The position numbers were made by a program, and so were the translations under genes. A stretch of 64,000 bases of DNA from UBA5972 sp964637875 (GTDB lineage Bacteria > Pseudomonadota > Alphaproteobacteria > Rhodobacterales > Rhodobacteraceae). The stretch is taken from contig CAZWXK010000008.1 in NCBI GenBank assembly GCA_964637875.1, positions 1-64,000 on the forward strand, in the 5' to 3' direction. Below the pieces are notes generated by a model, which saw only the letters and a program-made list of their open reading frames with translations, did no database searches and had not been told where the DNA came from. This document shows positions 50,651 to 59,670 of the stretch, one piece after another. Numbering within the stretch: the first letter of the stretch is position 1; each line of letters begins with the position of its first letter.

Positions 50651-51595
50651 TCAGTCGTCCTCGAATTCCACGGGCGGCATGGGTCGCCGATCGACATGCA
50701 ACGAGAATATGTCGGGGCGCGAATAATGCCCGGTCACGTCGAGCGTGCGCCGAGCCAGGGCAACCCTGTCGGTGTCGATTTCTCCATACAGGATGTCCGC
50801 CGAGCGATGCAGCGGTCCCGCACGTACCGCCGAGAATGGCGCGACGAGCATCGCATCGCCATCGCAGATCCATTCGTCGGGGTCGCCGAACAGTTCTGTG
50901 CGGCCCGGAAAATCGTCGGGGATGTCGGCGCCTTTCAGGGCGGTGGCCAGGGATACCACCCAGCAGCCCCCTTCGGTTGCGATATGGCGCATCGTGGTCT
51001 GCCAGCGATCGCTGCAATCCCATGTGGGGGAAACCAGGATCTCCATCCGCTGCGCATAGAGGGCATAGCGCGACAGGGGCATGTAGTTTTCCCAGCAGAT
51101 CAGCATGCCGATCCTGCCGACCGGGGTATCCACGACGCGCAGGCCCCGCGCGTCGCCCCGGCCCCAGACCATGCGTTCCGGGTTGGTGGGAATCAGCTTG
51201 CGGTGGCGGTTCAGGACCGCGCCGTCGGGGCCGATCAGAACCACCGTATTGAACAGGGTCGCACCGCTGAATTCCGAGTCGATTTCCGTCATGCCCATGA
51301 CAACTGTCATGCCGGTATCGCGCGCGGCGTTGCATAGCGGGGCCAGATCCCCCCCATCGATATCGACGGCGTTGCGGGTCAGGCGTTCGTGTATTGTCAC
51401 CGACAGACGCATGTCGGAGCCGGGACGCAGGCGCCAGGCCCATGCCGGATAGCCCGGCAGATATGCCTCGGGAAAGACGGCCAGCCTGGCACCGGCCTCG
51501 GCGGCCTTTCGCAGGGCGGAGATGGCTCTCTCCATCGAAGCCTCGATATCGAGCAGTACCGGGGGTGTCTGGATGATGGCGACCTTGCTTTTCAT
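50651..51595 (-). CDS. Nitrilase family carbon-nitrogen hydrolase
   Basis: 314 residues with the nitrilase catalytic triad: E43 (FPEAYLPGYP), K133 (NRHRKLIPTNPE) and C167 (GMLICWENYMPLSRYALY). PGYPAWAWRL and CWENYMPL are typical of true nitrilases and cyanide hydratases rather than amidases. The protein is a little shorter than the usual 330-360. It would turn organic nitriles into acids in the cytosol. It lies 132 bp upstream of the propeller-cytochrome gene on the same strand and divergent from hemF. Confidence 0.9.
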   Translation of the reverse strand: MKSKVAIIQTPPVLLDIEASMERAISALRKAAEAGARLAVFPEAYLPGYPAWAWRLRPGSDMRLSVTIHERLTRNAVDIDGGDLAPLCNAARDTGMTVVMGMTEIDSEFSGATLFNTVVLIGPDGAVLNRHRKLIPTNPERMVWGRGDARGLRVVDTPVGRIGMLICWENYMPLSRYALYAQRMEILVSPTWDCSDRWQTTMRHIATEGGCWVVSLATALKGADIPDDFPGRTELFGDPDEWICDGDAMLVAPFSAVRAGPLHRSADILYGEIDTDRVALARRTLDVTGHYSRPDIFSLHVDRRPMPPVEFEDD

Positions 51596-51688
51596 GTTCG
51601 GACTCCTGTGCCTGTTGCGGGCAGATATGGCCAGATCGGGTCAATGGCATTAGAAGGGCACAAAACCGCATGACAGGGAAGAGATACA

Positions 51689-52603
51689 ATGACCGAAAAC
51701 GACAGCCTCGATACCGGCGATACCATGGAAAGGCGCAAAAGCCGCGCGGCCAGCTGGTTTCGCCGCCTGCGGGACGAAATCGTTGCCGCGTTCGAGCAGA
51801 TCGAGGCCGGGCCGAGCACCGGCTCACCGGTCCGGCACGGCCCCGGAAGATTCGAGGTTCGCGAGACCAAGCGCATTTCCGATGACGGCTCGGATGCGGG
51901 CGGCGGACTGATGTCGGTCATGCGCGGCGGGCGCGTATTCGAAAAGGTGGGGGTCAATGTTTCGACCGTCCATGGCCGTCTGGGCGAGGCCGCGCGCCAG
52001 GCAATGGCTGCGCGCGGGGTGCCGGGGATCGAGGATGATCCGCGGTTCTGGGCCTCGGGCATCTCGTTGGTGGCCCATATGCAGAACCCGCATTGCCCTG
52101 CCGTGCACATGAACACCCGCATGTTCTGGACCCCCGGCGCCTGGTGGTTCGGGGGGGGGAGCGACCTGAACCCCTGCATCGAGTATGACGAGGACACCAC
52201 CCATTTCCACACCGTGCTCAAGGAGTACTGCGACCGGCACGACCCCGAATATTATCCCCGTTTCAGGAAATGGGCCGATGAATATTTCTTTGTGCCCCAT
52301 CGGGGGCGTGCGCGTGGCGTTGGCGGCATTTTCCTGGATGATCACAATACTGGTGACTGGGAGGCCGATTTTGCCTTTATCCAGGACGTGGGACGCGCCT
52401 TTCTGCCGGCTTTCGAGCCGATCACAAGGCGTCGCCGGTCGATGCCATGGAATGATGCCGACAAGGACAGGCAGTTGATTCACCGCGGGCTCTATGCCGA
52501 ATACAATCTTGTCTATGATCGGGGCACGCGGTTCGGGCTGGCGACCGGGCACGACGCCGACGCCGTGTTGATGAGCTTGCCGCCGATGGCGAAATGGGTT
52601 TGA
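51689..52603 (+). CDS. hemF: Oxygen-dependent coproporphyrinogen III oxidase
   Basis: Converts coproporphyrinogen III to protoporphyrinogen IX with O2. The 304 residues show the HemF pattern: GGGLMSVMRGGRVFEKVGVNVSTVHG, GISLVAHMQNPHCPAVHMNTRMF, WWFGGGSDLNPCIEYDEDTTHFH, GVGGIFLDDHN and HRGLYAEYNLVYDRGTRFGL. An O2-independent counterpart (HemN) is not in this window. Divergent from the nitrilase gene with 93 bp between starts. Confidence 0.96.
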   Translation: MTENDSLDTGDTMERRKSRAASWFRRLRDEIVAAFEQIEAGPSTGSPVRHGPGRFEVRETKRISDDGSDAGGGLMSVMRGGRVFEKVGVNVSTVHGRLGEAARQAMAARGVPGIEDDPRFWASGISLVAHMQNPHCPAVHMNTRMFWTPGAWWFGGGSDLNPCIEYDEDTTHFHTVLKEYCDRHDPEYYPRFRKWADEYFFVPHRGRARGVGGIFLDDHNTGDWEADFAFIQDVGRAFLPAFEPITRRRRSMPWNDADKDRQLIHRGLYAEYNLVYDRGTRFGLATGHDADAVLMSLPPMAKWV

Positions 52604-52703
52604 GGCCCGGCCTGATGACTCGCGCCGATGTGATGGATTTGCGGGGCAGGACGGGCGGCAAATCCATTTTCGCGCCTACCGTTCAGGTTGGAGGCGTGGC
52701 ATA

Positions 52704-53504
52704 TTGGCCCGAGTCGATCAAATGTATTCGTCTGGCCCCATGAACCTGTTTTCGCGTCTTTTCCGCAGAAAACCCCCCGAGGATCCGCCTGCGCCATTCA
52801 CGGCGCGGCCCGCCCCGAAACGCCCGCTCTATGCGATTGGCGATATCCACGGTCGCGACGATCTGCTGGCGCAGCTGCTGGAACGGATCAGTAGGGATGC
52901 CGATGGCAAGCCGCATGACTTGGTGCTGGTGGGGGACTATGTGGATCGGGGCGAGGCAAGCGCCGCCGTCCTGCGCCGCCTTGCCGCGCTGGATGCGTCC
53001 GATCATGTCGTCTGCCTGAAGGGAAATCACGAGGCCATGCTGCTGGAGTTTCTGGATGACCCCGAAGGCGCGGGCCGGCGCTGGATCAGGAATGGCGGGT
53101 TGCAGACGCTGGCCAGCTTTGGTGTGGGGGGGGTGACCGAAACCGCCAGCGGCGACGCGATGAAACGCATCCGCGACCAGCTGCGGGCCGCAATGGGCGA
53201 TCTGGAAGCATGGCTGAGGGGGTTGAGGACATTTTTCCACAGCGGGAACATCATGGTCGCCCATGCCGGGGCCGATCCGCGCCTGCCGGCGGATGAGCAG
53301 GACGAAAAGACATTGCTGTGGGGACACCCCGCCTTTCATGCGCAGCCACGGCAGGATGGCATCTGGGTGGTTCATGGCCACACGGTGGTGGATGCAGCCC
53401 GCGCACGCGATGGTCGGATTTCCATCGATACCGGCGCCTATGCGACCGGGCGCCTGACCGCCGTCGCACTGGAGCGCGACGATATCAGGTTTCTCGACGC
53501 CTGA
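52704..53504 (+). CDS. PPP-type serine/threonine protein phosphatase (metallophosphoesterase)
   Basis: The metallophosphoesterase motifs GDIHGRDD, LVGDYVDRGEAS, LKGNHE and VAHAGADP / VVHGHT are all present, as in the bacterial PrpA/ApaH-like group. The TTG at 52704 has GGAGG 9 nt upstream; ATGs at 52722 and 52740 have no clear ribosome site. From 52704 the protein is 266 residues. Substrates are unknown; protein phosphatase or dinucleotide hydrolase activities both occur in relatives. Confidence 0.85.
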   Translation: MARVDQMYSSGPMNLFSRLFRRKPPEDPPAPFTARPAPKRPLYAIGDIHGRDDLLAQLLERISRDADGKPHDLVLVGDYVDRGEASAAVLRRLAALDASDHVVCLKGNHEAMLLEFLDDPEGAGRRWIRNGGLQTLASFGVGGVTETASGDAMKRIRDQLRAAMGDLEAWLRGLRTFFHSGNIMVAHAGADPRLPADEQDEKTLLWGHPAFHAQPRQDGIWVVHGHTVVDAARARDGRISIDTGAYATGRLTAVALERDDIRFLDA

Positions 53505-53739
53505 TCCCGCAAGACAGGCCTGGTGGCCAATGGCGTGAAACGCGCTTGTACACGGATGCGACTGTTTCAGAATCCGGCAACAGAATTAGCAAATTAAATC
53601 CATTGTTTCATCAAATTTTCGGCACATTTGCCCGGCAGCTTGATGGTCATGAAGAGGCGACGTGGTGGGGAAGGATTTCAACGCACTTCGCTCATTCAGA
53701 AAACCAACTGAGCAACAAGCCTGGAAGGAGGGCAACAAA

Positions 53740-53925
53740 ATGAAACTGTTCAAGAACTTCAAGAATGATGAATCCGGTGCCGTGACCGTTGACTGGGTCG
53801 TGCTGACCGCCGCCATCGTCGGCCTGGGCATCGCCGTTCTGGCCACCGTGTCGGGTGGCGTCAAGAACCTGTCGGGCGACATCAGCAAGCAGCTGTCGAA
53901 CCAGAAGATCTCGACCACGTTCTGA
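53740..53925 (+). CDS. Flp-like pilin
   Basis: 61 residues from the ATG at 53740, with GGAAGGAGGG upstream. A short basic leader ends at G13, followed by AVTVDWVVLTAAIVGLGIAVLATVSGG. This matches the type IVb prepilin pattern in which TadV cleaves after Gly; here the usual Glu-Tyr at +5/+6 is Asp18-Trp19. No tad assembly genes are in the window, so it would rely on a tad locus elsewhere. The upstream 230 bp are AT-rich and probably hold its promoter. A strong terminator follows. Confidence 0.82.
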   Translation: MKLFKNFKNDESGAVTVDWVVLTAAIVGLGIAVLATVSGGVKNLSGDISKQLSNQKISTTF

Positions 53926-53944
53926 TCGGGACATCATACCGAAA

Positions 53945-53975
53945 AAAATGGGCCGCCCTCGCAGCGGCCCATTTT
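53945..53975. terminator. Bidirectional terminator after the pilin gene
   Basis: Perfect 12-bp stem AAAATGGGCCGC / GCGGCCCATTTT (53945-53956 and 53964-53975) with a CCTCGCA loop, followed by CTTTT on plus and TTT on minus. It serves the pilin gene and could serve the convergent DedA-PAP2 gene, whose stop is at 54014. Confidence 0.88.
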
Positions 53976-54013
53976 CTTTTCGGGTCTTGCGCAGCTCATC
54001 CGGCAGCGGGGGT

Positions 54014-56116
54014 TCAGCGCAGCCTGACCAGCGCCGCCTTGCCATCAGAGAACCACGTTCCCTCGGGCAGCGCGTCGATCGGCCTTGGCGGCGCGATCCT
54101 GAGCGTGCCACGTTTCCCAACCATGCCCGCGGCAGACAGATCATTGACCAGCAGCGCGCGCTCGGCGTCGACATCGGGTGCGATCAGGCGCGACAGGCCC
54201 CAGCCAAGACCCTTGTCGAAACTTGCTGCCACCGTGAATATCCTTTCCCCGGATACGGTGTGAAAAGGGGTTTCCCAGATACGCGCATGGTGCCGTCGCC
54301 GGGTTGCCTGCCTTGCGGCCGTTCCCGGCCCGGTCCTGCGAAAGGCCAGATCATTGGGTCTGCCCTGCCAGAAAAAGGGTGCAACCGGCGCGTTTTCCCC
54401 GAAATTTCCCAGCCATCCGGCCAACACCGTCCGCCCCAGCGAAACGATTCCGGGCCTGGCCACTGCCACCCATCCCGCCCGGGCAAGGGCGGTTTCAAGT
54501 GCCTGCCGGTCGCGTGCCACCACGATCACGTTGATGGGGCCGATCGTTCGGCCGGTCAAGGTTTCGGTGACACCCGCAAGCCGGCCGGTCGAGAACAGAT
54601 TGCCGATATCGGCAACGGTCTCGGCCGGGGGCGGTGTGCGGGGCAGATTCAGCGTCTTGTCATAGGACAGCACGGTCCAGCCCGAGACCACGACAAGGCC
54701 GGCAGCAATCGGCAGGATAATGCGCCGGCCAACAGCAGCGACCGCCTTTCCCGTCGTGGGGTGTGAATCCCGCCACCATTCGGCGATGCTGATTCCGACC
54801 ACCAGCCACAGCGCACCGACAAGCCAGCCATTCAGGACATCGCTCAGGTAATGCTCGATCAGATATACCCGGCTGAGGCCCACCATGAATGCCAGGGTTG
54901 CCGCCAGCAGCGCCGCCGAAATCGGCCCCAGGCGTTTCAGGCGCAGCGCGATATAAAACAGCATGCCATAGAATGCGATCGAAATGGCGGCATGGCCCGA
55001 GGGAAAGCTGCCCGAGGTTTCGACGAAATAGGCAAGTTCCGGGCGCGGACGGTCGAAAATCCGCTTGAGCAGCCAGACCGAGGCCAGGTTGCCCACGAGG
55101 GCGCTGCCCAGCCCCAGGGCCAGGTCGGCGCGGCGGCGCAGATACAACAGGCCCAGAACCGCCAGCAGCAGCGGTGTGACCACGCGCCAGTCGCCAAGGG
55201 CGGTGACATGGGCAAAGAACCTCAGCAGGGCCGGTGACCAGAAGGCATGGATCAGCTCGGCCAGGCGCATGTCGATCTGCACGACCCCGCGCGACATCAG
55301 GAAATCCAGCACCACACCCAGCCAGATCACGAAAATATAGATCATCACCAGCGCCAGCAAGGTTGCCGTCAGGCCGCCAAAGCGGTGCATGTCGAGCCGC
55401 GATCCGATCAGACCGGCAAGACGGGGGTGGCGCGCGGCCCAGGCGCGAATGTCCGGGTTCTCGGCAACCGCGCCGATGATCGAACGGGTCACTGACAGGA
55501 CAAATGGCAACAGGCGCTCAATCCGGATGATCAGCCACCACAGCAGGGCAATGACTGCCGCCACCGCGGCCGCGAACAGGACCAGCCGTGTCGCAAACGG
55601 GCCCAGGCGCGTGATCACATCGCCCAGGAAATAGCCAAAGGCCACATGCCCGATGGCGTAGGGAACACCGCTGACGATGTTCCAGATCAGGAAACGTCTC
55701 CTCTCCATACCCGAAAGCGCGGCCGCCAGCGGTACAAGGCCCGACAATGGCCCCAGAAAGCGCCCGATCACCAGGGCCAGTCCGCCTCGGCGCGCAAAGA
55801 GCTGTTCGGCCCGGCGATAGCTGGGCGATTTCTCGGGTTGCCAGCGTTCCTTCAGATAGTGCCGGGCAAGGCGCCCGACCCAATAGCCCGCCTCGGCCCC
55901 CAGGATCGAGCCGATGGCGACAAACCACAGCAGGTCGATGAAATCCAGCGCGCCCTGTTGAACCAGCATGCCGCCGGCATCGACGACCAGAGTGCCGGGA
56001 ACAAAGGCCCCGGTGGCAAAGAATGCCTCGAGCATCGAGGCCGCACCTATGATCCAGTAGGACCACAGGCCAAGCGCCTCGAGCGAGGGCAGGATCTGGT
56101 CGAGACTGTGCGGCAT
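54014..56116 (-). CDS. DedA-PAP2-LssY multidomain membrane phosphatase
   Basis: 700 residues from the ATG at 56116. The N-terminal DedA/SNARE-associated domain (about 1-200) contains EAFFATGAFVPGTLVVDAGGML and GRFLGPLSGLVPLAAALSGM. A central PAP2 lipid phosphatase has all three motifs: KRIFDRPRP, SGSFPSGHA, and SRVYLIEHYLSDVLNG. The C-terminal about 200 residues match LssY_C (NLFSTGRLAGVTETLTGRTIGPINVIVVARDR...RRRHHARIW). The fusion joins a predicted lipid-flipping domain to an undecaprenyl-PP or phosphatidate phosphatase, hence lipid-carrier recycling is the likely role. Confidence 0.88.
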   Translation of the reverse strand: MPHSLDQILPSLEALGLWSYWIIGAASMLEAFFATGAFVPGTLVVDAGGMLVQQGALDFIDLLWFVAIGSILGAEAGYWVGRLARHYLKERWQPEKSPSYRRAEQLFARRGGLALVIGRFLGPLSGLVPLAAALSGMERRRFLIWNIVSGVPYAIGHVAFGYFLGDVITRLGPFATRLVLFAAAVAAVIALLWWLIIRIERLLPFVLSVTRSIIGAVAENPDIRAWAARHPRLAGLIGSRLDMHRFGGLTATLLALVMIYIFVIWLGVVLDFLMSRGVVQIDMRLAELIHAFWSPALLRFFAHVTALGDWRVVTPLLLAVLGLLYLRRRADLALGLGSALVGNLASVWLLKRIFDRPRPELAYFVETSGSFPSGHAAISIAFYGMLFYIALRLKRLGPISAALLAATLAFMVGLSRVYLIEHYLSDVLNGWLVGALWLVVGISIAEWWRDSHPTTGKAVAAVGRRIILPIAAGLVVVSGWTVLSYDKTLNLPRTPPPAETVADIGNLFSTGRLAGVTETLTGRTIGPINVIVVARDRQALETALARAGWVAVARPGIVSLGRTVLAGWLGNFGENAPVAPFFWQGRPNDLAFRRTGPGTAARQATRRRHHARIWETPFHTVSGERIFTVAASFDKGLGWGLSRLIAPDVDAERALLVNDLSAAGMVGKRGTLRIAPPRPIDALPEGTWFSDGKAALVRLR

Positions 56117-56302
56117 CGCCCGGGCGGCTCCTGTGGGTGTGGGCGTTATCTTGGCGCGCCGACCTCTACGCTCGGCCGGCCACATGCCCTTACACCGTGC
56201 GGATACGGTTCTTCAACCGTCCAGGGGCACGGACCCGTTCCGACAGGGTGCCAGCTGCGCGAACGGCTGGGCCGCGCCGAAAACCACGCCCTTTTGCCGC
56301 GC

Positions 56303-56836
56303 TCAGCCAGCCTTTTTCAGAAGGCTTCTCTTCTTGAACTCGTCGGCGAACAGATCGACCAGTTCCTGGCGCGACAGTGAGGATCCATCGGCCTTGCTGC
56401 GGCGCGAGCTGTAATGGCGGGGCCGGGGCGGTTCGGCGGCAATGCGCGCCTCTTCACTGGCCTCGCACAGCTTGGCCGCAACACGCAGCCGCGCCGTGAT
56501 TTCAAAGACATCGAAGGGCTTGGTCAGGTAATCCGTCGCACCAGCCATGAATGCGCGTTCGACATATGCCCGTTCGGCCATTGCCGTCAGCATGACGATC
56601 GGCACCTCGGCATAGGCCTTGATGCGTCGCAGCCTGTCGCACAGGGTGATGCCATCCATTTCAGGCATCTGGATGTCCAGCAACAGACAGTCGAACTGAC
56701 GGTCGCCCTGTTCCGCCATTTCCAGGGCCTCCAGCGGCGAGGGCGTGGTCGTCACCTCGTCATAGCCGGCATCGGTCAACAGGGCCTCCAGAATTTCCAG
56801 GATATGGATATCGTCGTCAACCGCGAGAATTCTCAT
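56303..56836 (-). CDS. Response regulator with a short C-terminal extension
   Basis: 177 residues. A receiver domain (1-120) has the acidic pocket D7-D8-D9, phospho-acceptor D54 (LLLDIQMPEMDG), T84 and K106 (YLTKPF). The remaining about 55 residues are basic and Ser-rich (RHYSSRRSKADGSSLSRQELVDLFADEFKKRSLLKKAG). No recognised output domain is visible, so it may signal by protein contact. No sensor kinase is adjacent. It is upstream of the DedA-PAP2 gene on the same strand with a gap of 186 bp. Confidence 0.9.
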   Translation of the reverse strand: MRILAVDDDIHILEILEALLTDAGYDEVTTTPSPLEALEMAEQGDRQFDCLLLDIQMPEMDGITLCDRLRRIKAYAEVPIVMLTAMAERAYVERAFMAGATDYLTKPFDVFEITARLRVAAKLCEASEEARIAAEPPRPRHYSSRRSKADGSSLSRQELVDLFADEFKKRSLLKKAG

Positions 56837-57117
56837 CCCTTCCTCCAGACAAAGCGGGTGCTGCTTGCGATGTTAAGTGATGTGCAGGGATTCGGGCCTT
56901 TTTGCGGCGTCAATGGGGAATGGGGGTGATATCCGGCTATTCGCGACGAAAATCACGAAATATTGCATGCGCCGGTCGCGCGCGGGCGGGCATAGGCGGG
57001 TTTGAACCGCAGTCAGCCGAGAACCACCGTTGCGACCGACATGCAAACCCGCATATCCTGACGGTGGCAGAATCGGAGGGCCGATGGGACGGCCCCCACA
57101 ACAGGGAGTTTGGATTC

Positions 57118-58707
57118 ATGACCGGAGAACTGAAATATCTGGGTGACAAGGTTGCGCGTGGTCTCATGGGCCGACGGGCCTTTATGGGGCGCGCGGCGGC
57201 GCTGGGCATATCCGCGGGCATGGCCAACACCATTCTCGCCGGCGCGGTAAAGGCCGCGGGGGCGATGAAGGGGGGCACTCTGCGCGCGGGCCTGCAGGGC
57301 GGGGAAAGCACCAACAGCCTCGACCCGGCGACCTGGGCCTCGAGCGTGCCGATCGAGTTCGGCCGTACCTGGGCCGAACCGCTGGTCGATGTCAGCCCCA
57401 GGGGCGAAATCGAATTCCGCATTGCCGAAAGCGTCGAAGCATCCCCTGACGCCAAGGTATGGACCTTCAAGGTTCGCAAGGGGGTCGAATTTCACAACGG
57501 CAAGACGGTCACCGCACAGGATGTCGTGGCCACGTTGCGGCGGCATTCCGACAAGAATTCCAAATCGGGCGCCCTGGGCATCGTCAAGGGTATCACCGAC
57601 ATGAAGGCCGACGGCGACTATGTCGTTCTGACACTGGATCGGGCCAATGCCGACCTGCCCTATTTGATGGCCGATTATCACCTGATGATCCAGCCGGGCG
57701 GCGGTGTGGACAAGCCTGATGCGGGCATCGGGACAGGCCCCTACCGCGTGGCCGAAAACCAGCCCGGGGTGCGCCATGTCGGAACCAGGTTCGAAAACTA
57801 CTGGGATGCCGACAATCGTGGCCATGCCGATCAGGTCGAGGTGGTGGTGATCAACGATGCCACGGCGCGCCTTTCGGCCCTGCAGTCGGGCCAGGTGGAC
57901 ATGATCAACCGGGTCGAGCCCAAGGTCGTCAAGCTGGTGAAACGCATTCCCGGCGTTTCGGTTCAGAACGTCTCGGGACGGGGCCATTACGTGTTCGTCA
58001 TGCATGTGAACACGGCGCCTTTCGACAACAACCACCTGCGCCTTGCGCTGAAGCTGGCCATCAACCGCAAGGAAATGGTGGACAAGATCCTTCAGGGATA
58101 CGGATCGGTGGGTAACGATTTCCCGATCAACGCCGCCTATCCTCTGTTTCCGGACGATATTCCCCAGCGTGAATACGACCCCGAAAAGGCAGCATTCCAT
58201 TACAGGAAATCGGGTCATTCCGGTTCGATCCTGCTGCGCACGTCCGATGTGGCCTTTCCAGGGGCCGTCGATGCGGCACAGCTGTTCCAGCAGAGTGCCA
58301 AGGCTGCCGGCATCACGCTGGAAATCAAGCGCGAGCCAGGCGACGGATACTGGTCCGAGGTCTGGAACAAGAAGCCCTTTGCCGCATCGTACTGGAGCGG
58401 CCGACCCGTGCAGGACCAGATGTATTCGACCGCCTATCTGTCGACCTCGGACTGGAACGATACCCGTTTCTTCCGCCCCGATTTCGACAAGATCATCCTC
58501 GAGGCACGCGGCGAGCTGGACCCGGTCAAGCGCAAGGCCCTGTACCGCGAGGCAGCGCTCATGGTGCGCAACGACGGCGGGCTGATCGCGCCGATGTTCA
58601 ACGATTTCATCGACGCAACCAGCAACAAGGTCGGTGGATGGGTGGATGATCCCAATGGAGAGCAGATGAACAGCATGGCTCTGGCAAAGTGCTGGCGCAA
58701 AGCCTGA
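57118..58707 (+). CDS. ABC transporter substrate-binding protein (family 5, dipeptide/oligopeptide)
   Basis: 529 residues from the ATG at 57118 (GGGAG about 9 nt upstream). A twin-arginine signal is visible: GRRAFMGRAAALGISAGMANTILAGA, so it is exported folded. The mature part is a family 5 binding protein: GGTLRAGLQGGESTNSLDPATW, WTFKVRKGVEFHNGKTVTAQDVVATLRRHSD, GTGPYRVAENQPG, and LRLALKLAINRKEMVDKILQGYG. It should bind peptides or a similar solute. It is first in an operon with two permeases and a double ATPase. Confidence 0.93.
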   Translation: MTGELKYLGDKVARGLMGRRAFMGRAAALGISAGMANTILAGAVKAAGAMKGGTLRAGLQGGESTNSLDPATWASSVPIEFGRTWAEPLVDVSPRGEIEFRIAESVEASPDAKVWTFKVRKGVEFHNGKTVTAQDVVATLRRHSDKNSKSGALGIVKGITDMKADGDYVVLTLDRANADLPYLMADYHLMIQPGGGVDKPDAGIGTGPYRVAENQPGVRHVGTRFENYWDADNRGHADQVEVVVINDATARLSALQSGQVDMINRVEPKVVKLVKRIPGVSVQNVSGRGHYVFVMHVNTAPFDNNHLRLALKLAINRKEMVDKILQGYGSVGNDFPINAAYPLFPDDIPQREYDPEKAAFHYRKSGHSGSILLRTSDVAFPGAVDAAQLFQQSAKAAGITLEIKREPGDGYWSEVWNKKPFAASYWSGRPVQDQMYSTAYLSTSDWNDTRFFRPDFDKIILEARGELDPVKRKALYREAALMVRNDGGLIAPMFNDFIDATSNKVGGWVDDPNGEQMNSMALAKCWRKA

Positions 58708-58713
58708 TTGGCC

Positions 58714-59670
58714 ATGCCGATGGTTCTGAAACTGGTTGCCCAGCGCATTGCGCTGGGCTTGCTGCTGCTGCTGGCGGTGTCGGTGCTGATCTTTGCCGGC
58801 ACGCAGATCCTGCCCGGGGATGTTGCCCAGAGCATACTGGGACAATCGGCAACCCCGACGGCCCTGGCGAATCTGCGCCGTGACCTGGGGTTGGACGATC
58901 CCGCATATGTTCGGTATTTCCGCTGGCTCTGGGGGGTGCTGCATGGTGATCTGGGGACCGCGCTCTCAAACGGTCAGGATATCGCGACGCAGATCGGCAG
59001 GCGCCTGGGCAACACGCTCTTTCTGGCGTTCTGGGCGGCCGTTGTTGCGGTGCCGCTTGCGATCACGCTGGGGCTGGTGTCGGTGCGCTATCGCAACCGT
59101 TGGCCGGACAGGCTGATATCGATGCTCAGCCTCGCGTCGATATCGCTGCCCGAATTCTTTATCGGCTATGTCCTGATCTACTATTTCTCGGCGCGCCACC
59201 AGTGGTTTCCGTCACTGGCCACCGTCTATGACGGCATGGCCCTGCTTGACAGGTTGAGGGCGATTGCCCTGCCTGTTGCGGTGCTGACGCTGGTGGTTCT
59301 CGCCCACATGATGCGCATGACGCGGGCGGCGATACTGAACGTCATGCAATCGGCCTATATCGAGACCGCCGAACTCAAGGGTCTGTCGGCCTTCAGGATC
59401 ATCATCCGGCATGCCCTTCCCAACGCCATTTCGCCGATCGTCAATGTGGTGATGATCAACCTGGCCTATCTCGTCGTCGGTGTGGTCGTGGTCGAGGTGA
59501 TATTCGTCTATCCCGGCATGGGGCAGTATCTGGTCGATCATGTCGCCAAGCGCGATGTTCCGGTGGTGCAGGCAACCGGGCTGATCTTTGCCGCGGTATA
59601 TATCGGGTTGAACCTGATCGCAGATGTTGTTGCGATTCTGTCCAACCCGCGCCTGAGGCACCCCAAATGA
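58714..59670 (+). CDS. ABC transporter permease, DppB/OppB type
   Basis: 318 residues from the ATG at 58714; a TTG at 58708 directly after the previous stop is the alternative. It has six membrane helices and the DppB pattern: QRIALGLLLLLAVSVLIFAGTQILPGDVAQSILG, LGLDDPAYVRYFRWLWGVLHGDLGTALSNG. The EAA loop reads IETAELKGLSAFRIIIRHALPNAISPIVNVV, where it contacts the ATPase, and GMGQYLVDHVAKRDVPVVQ follows. It pairs with the next permease. Confidence 0.92.
   Translation: MPMVLKLVAQRIALGLLLLLAVSVLIFAGTQILPGDVAQSILGQSATPTALANLRRDLGLDDPAYVRYFRWLWGVLHGDLGTALSNGQDIATQIGRRLGNTLFLAFWAAVVAVPLAITLGLVSVRYRNRWPDRLISMLSLASISLPEFFIGYVLIYYFSARHQWFPSLATVYDGMALLDRLRAIALPVAVLTLVVLAHMMRMTRAAILNVMQSAYIETAELKGLSAFRIIIRHALPNAISPIVNVVMINLAYLVVGVVVVEVIFVYPGMGQYLVDHVAKRDVPVVQATGLIFAAVYIGLNLIADVVAILSNPRLRHPK

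Noticed and set aside
53639..53652. TTGAT-N4-ATGAA resembling an FNR box upstream of the pilin
   Set aside because: The second half-site has a mismatch at a key base, and the distance to the gene does not suggest a promoter arrangement.
57013..58944. 643-codon minus-strand frame opposite the substrate-binding protein
   Set aside because: Antisense to a clear Tat-exported binding protein and to the permease start.
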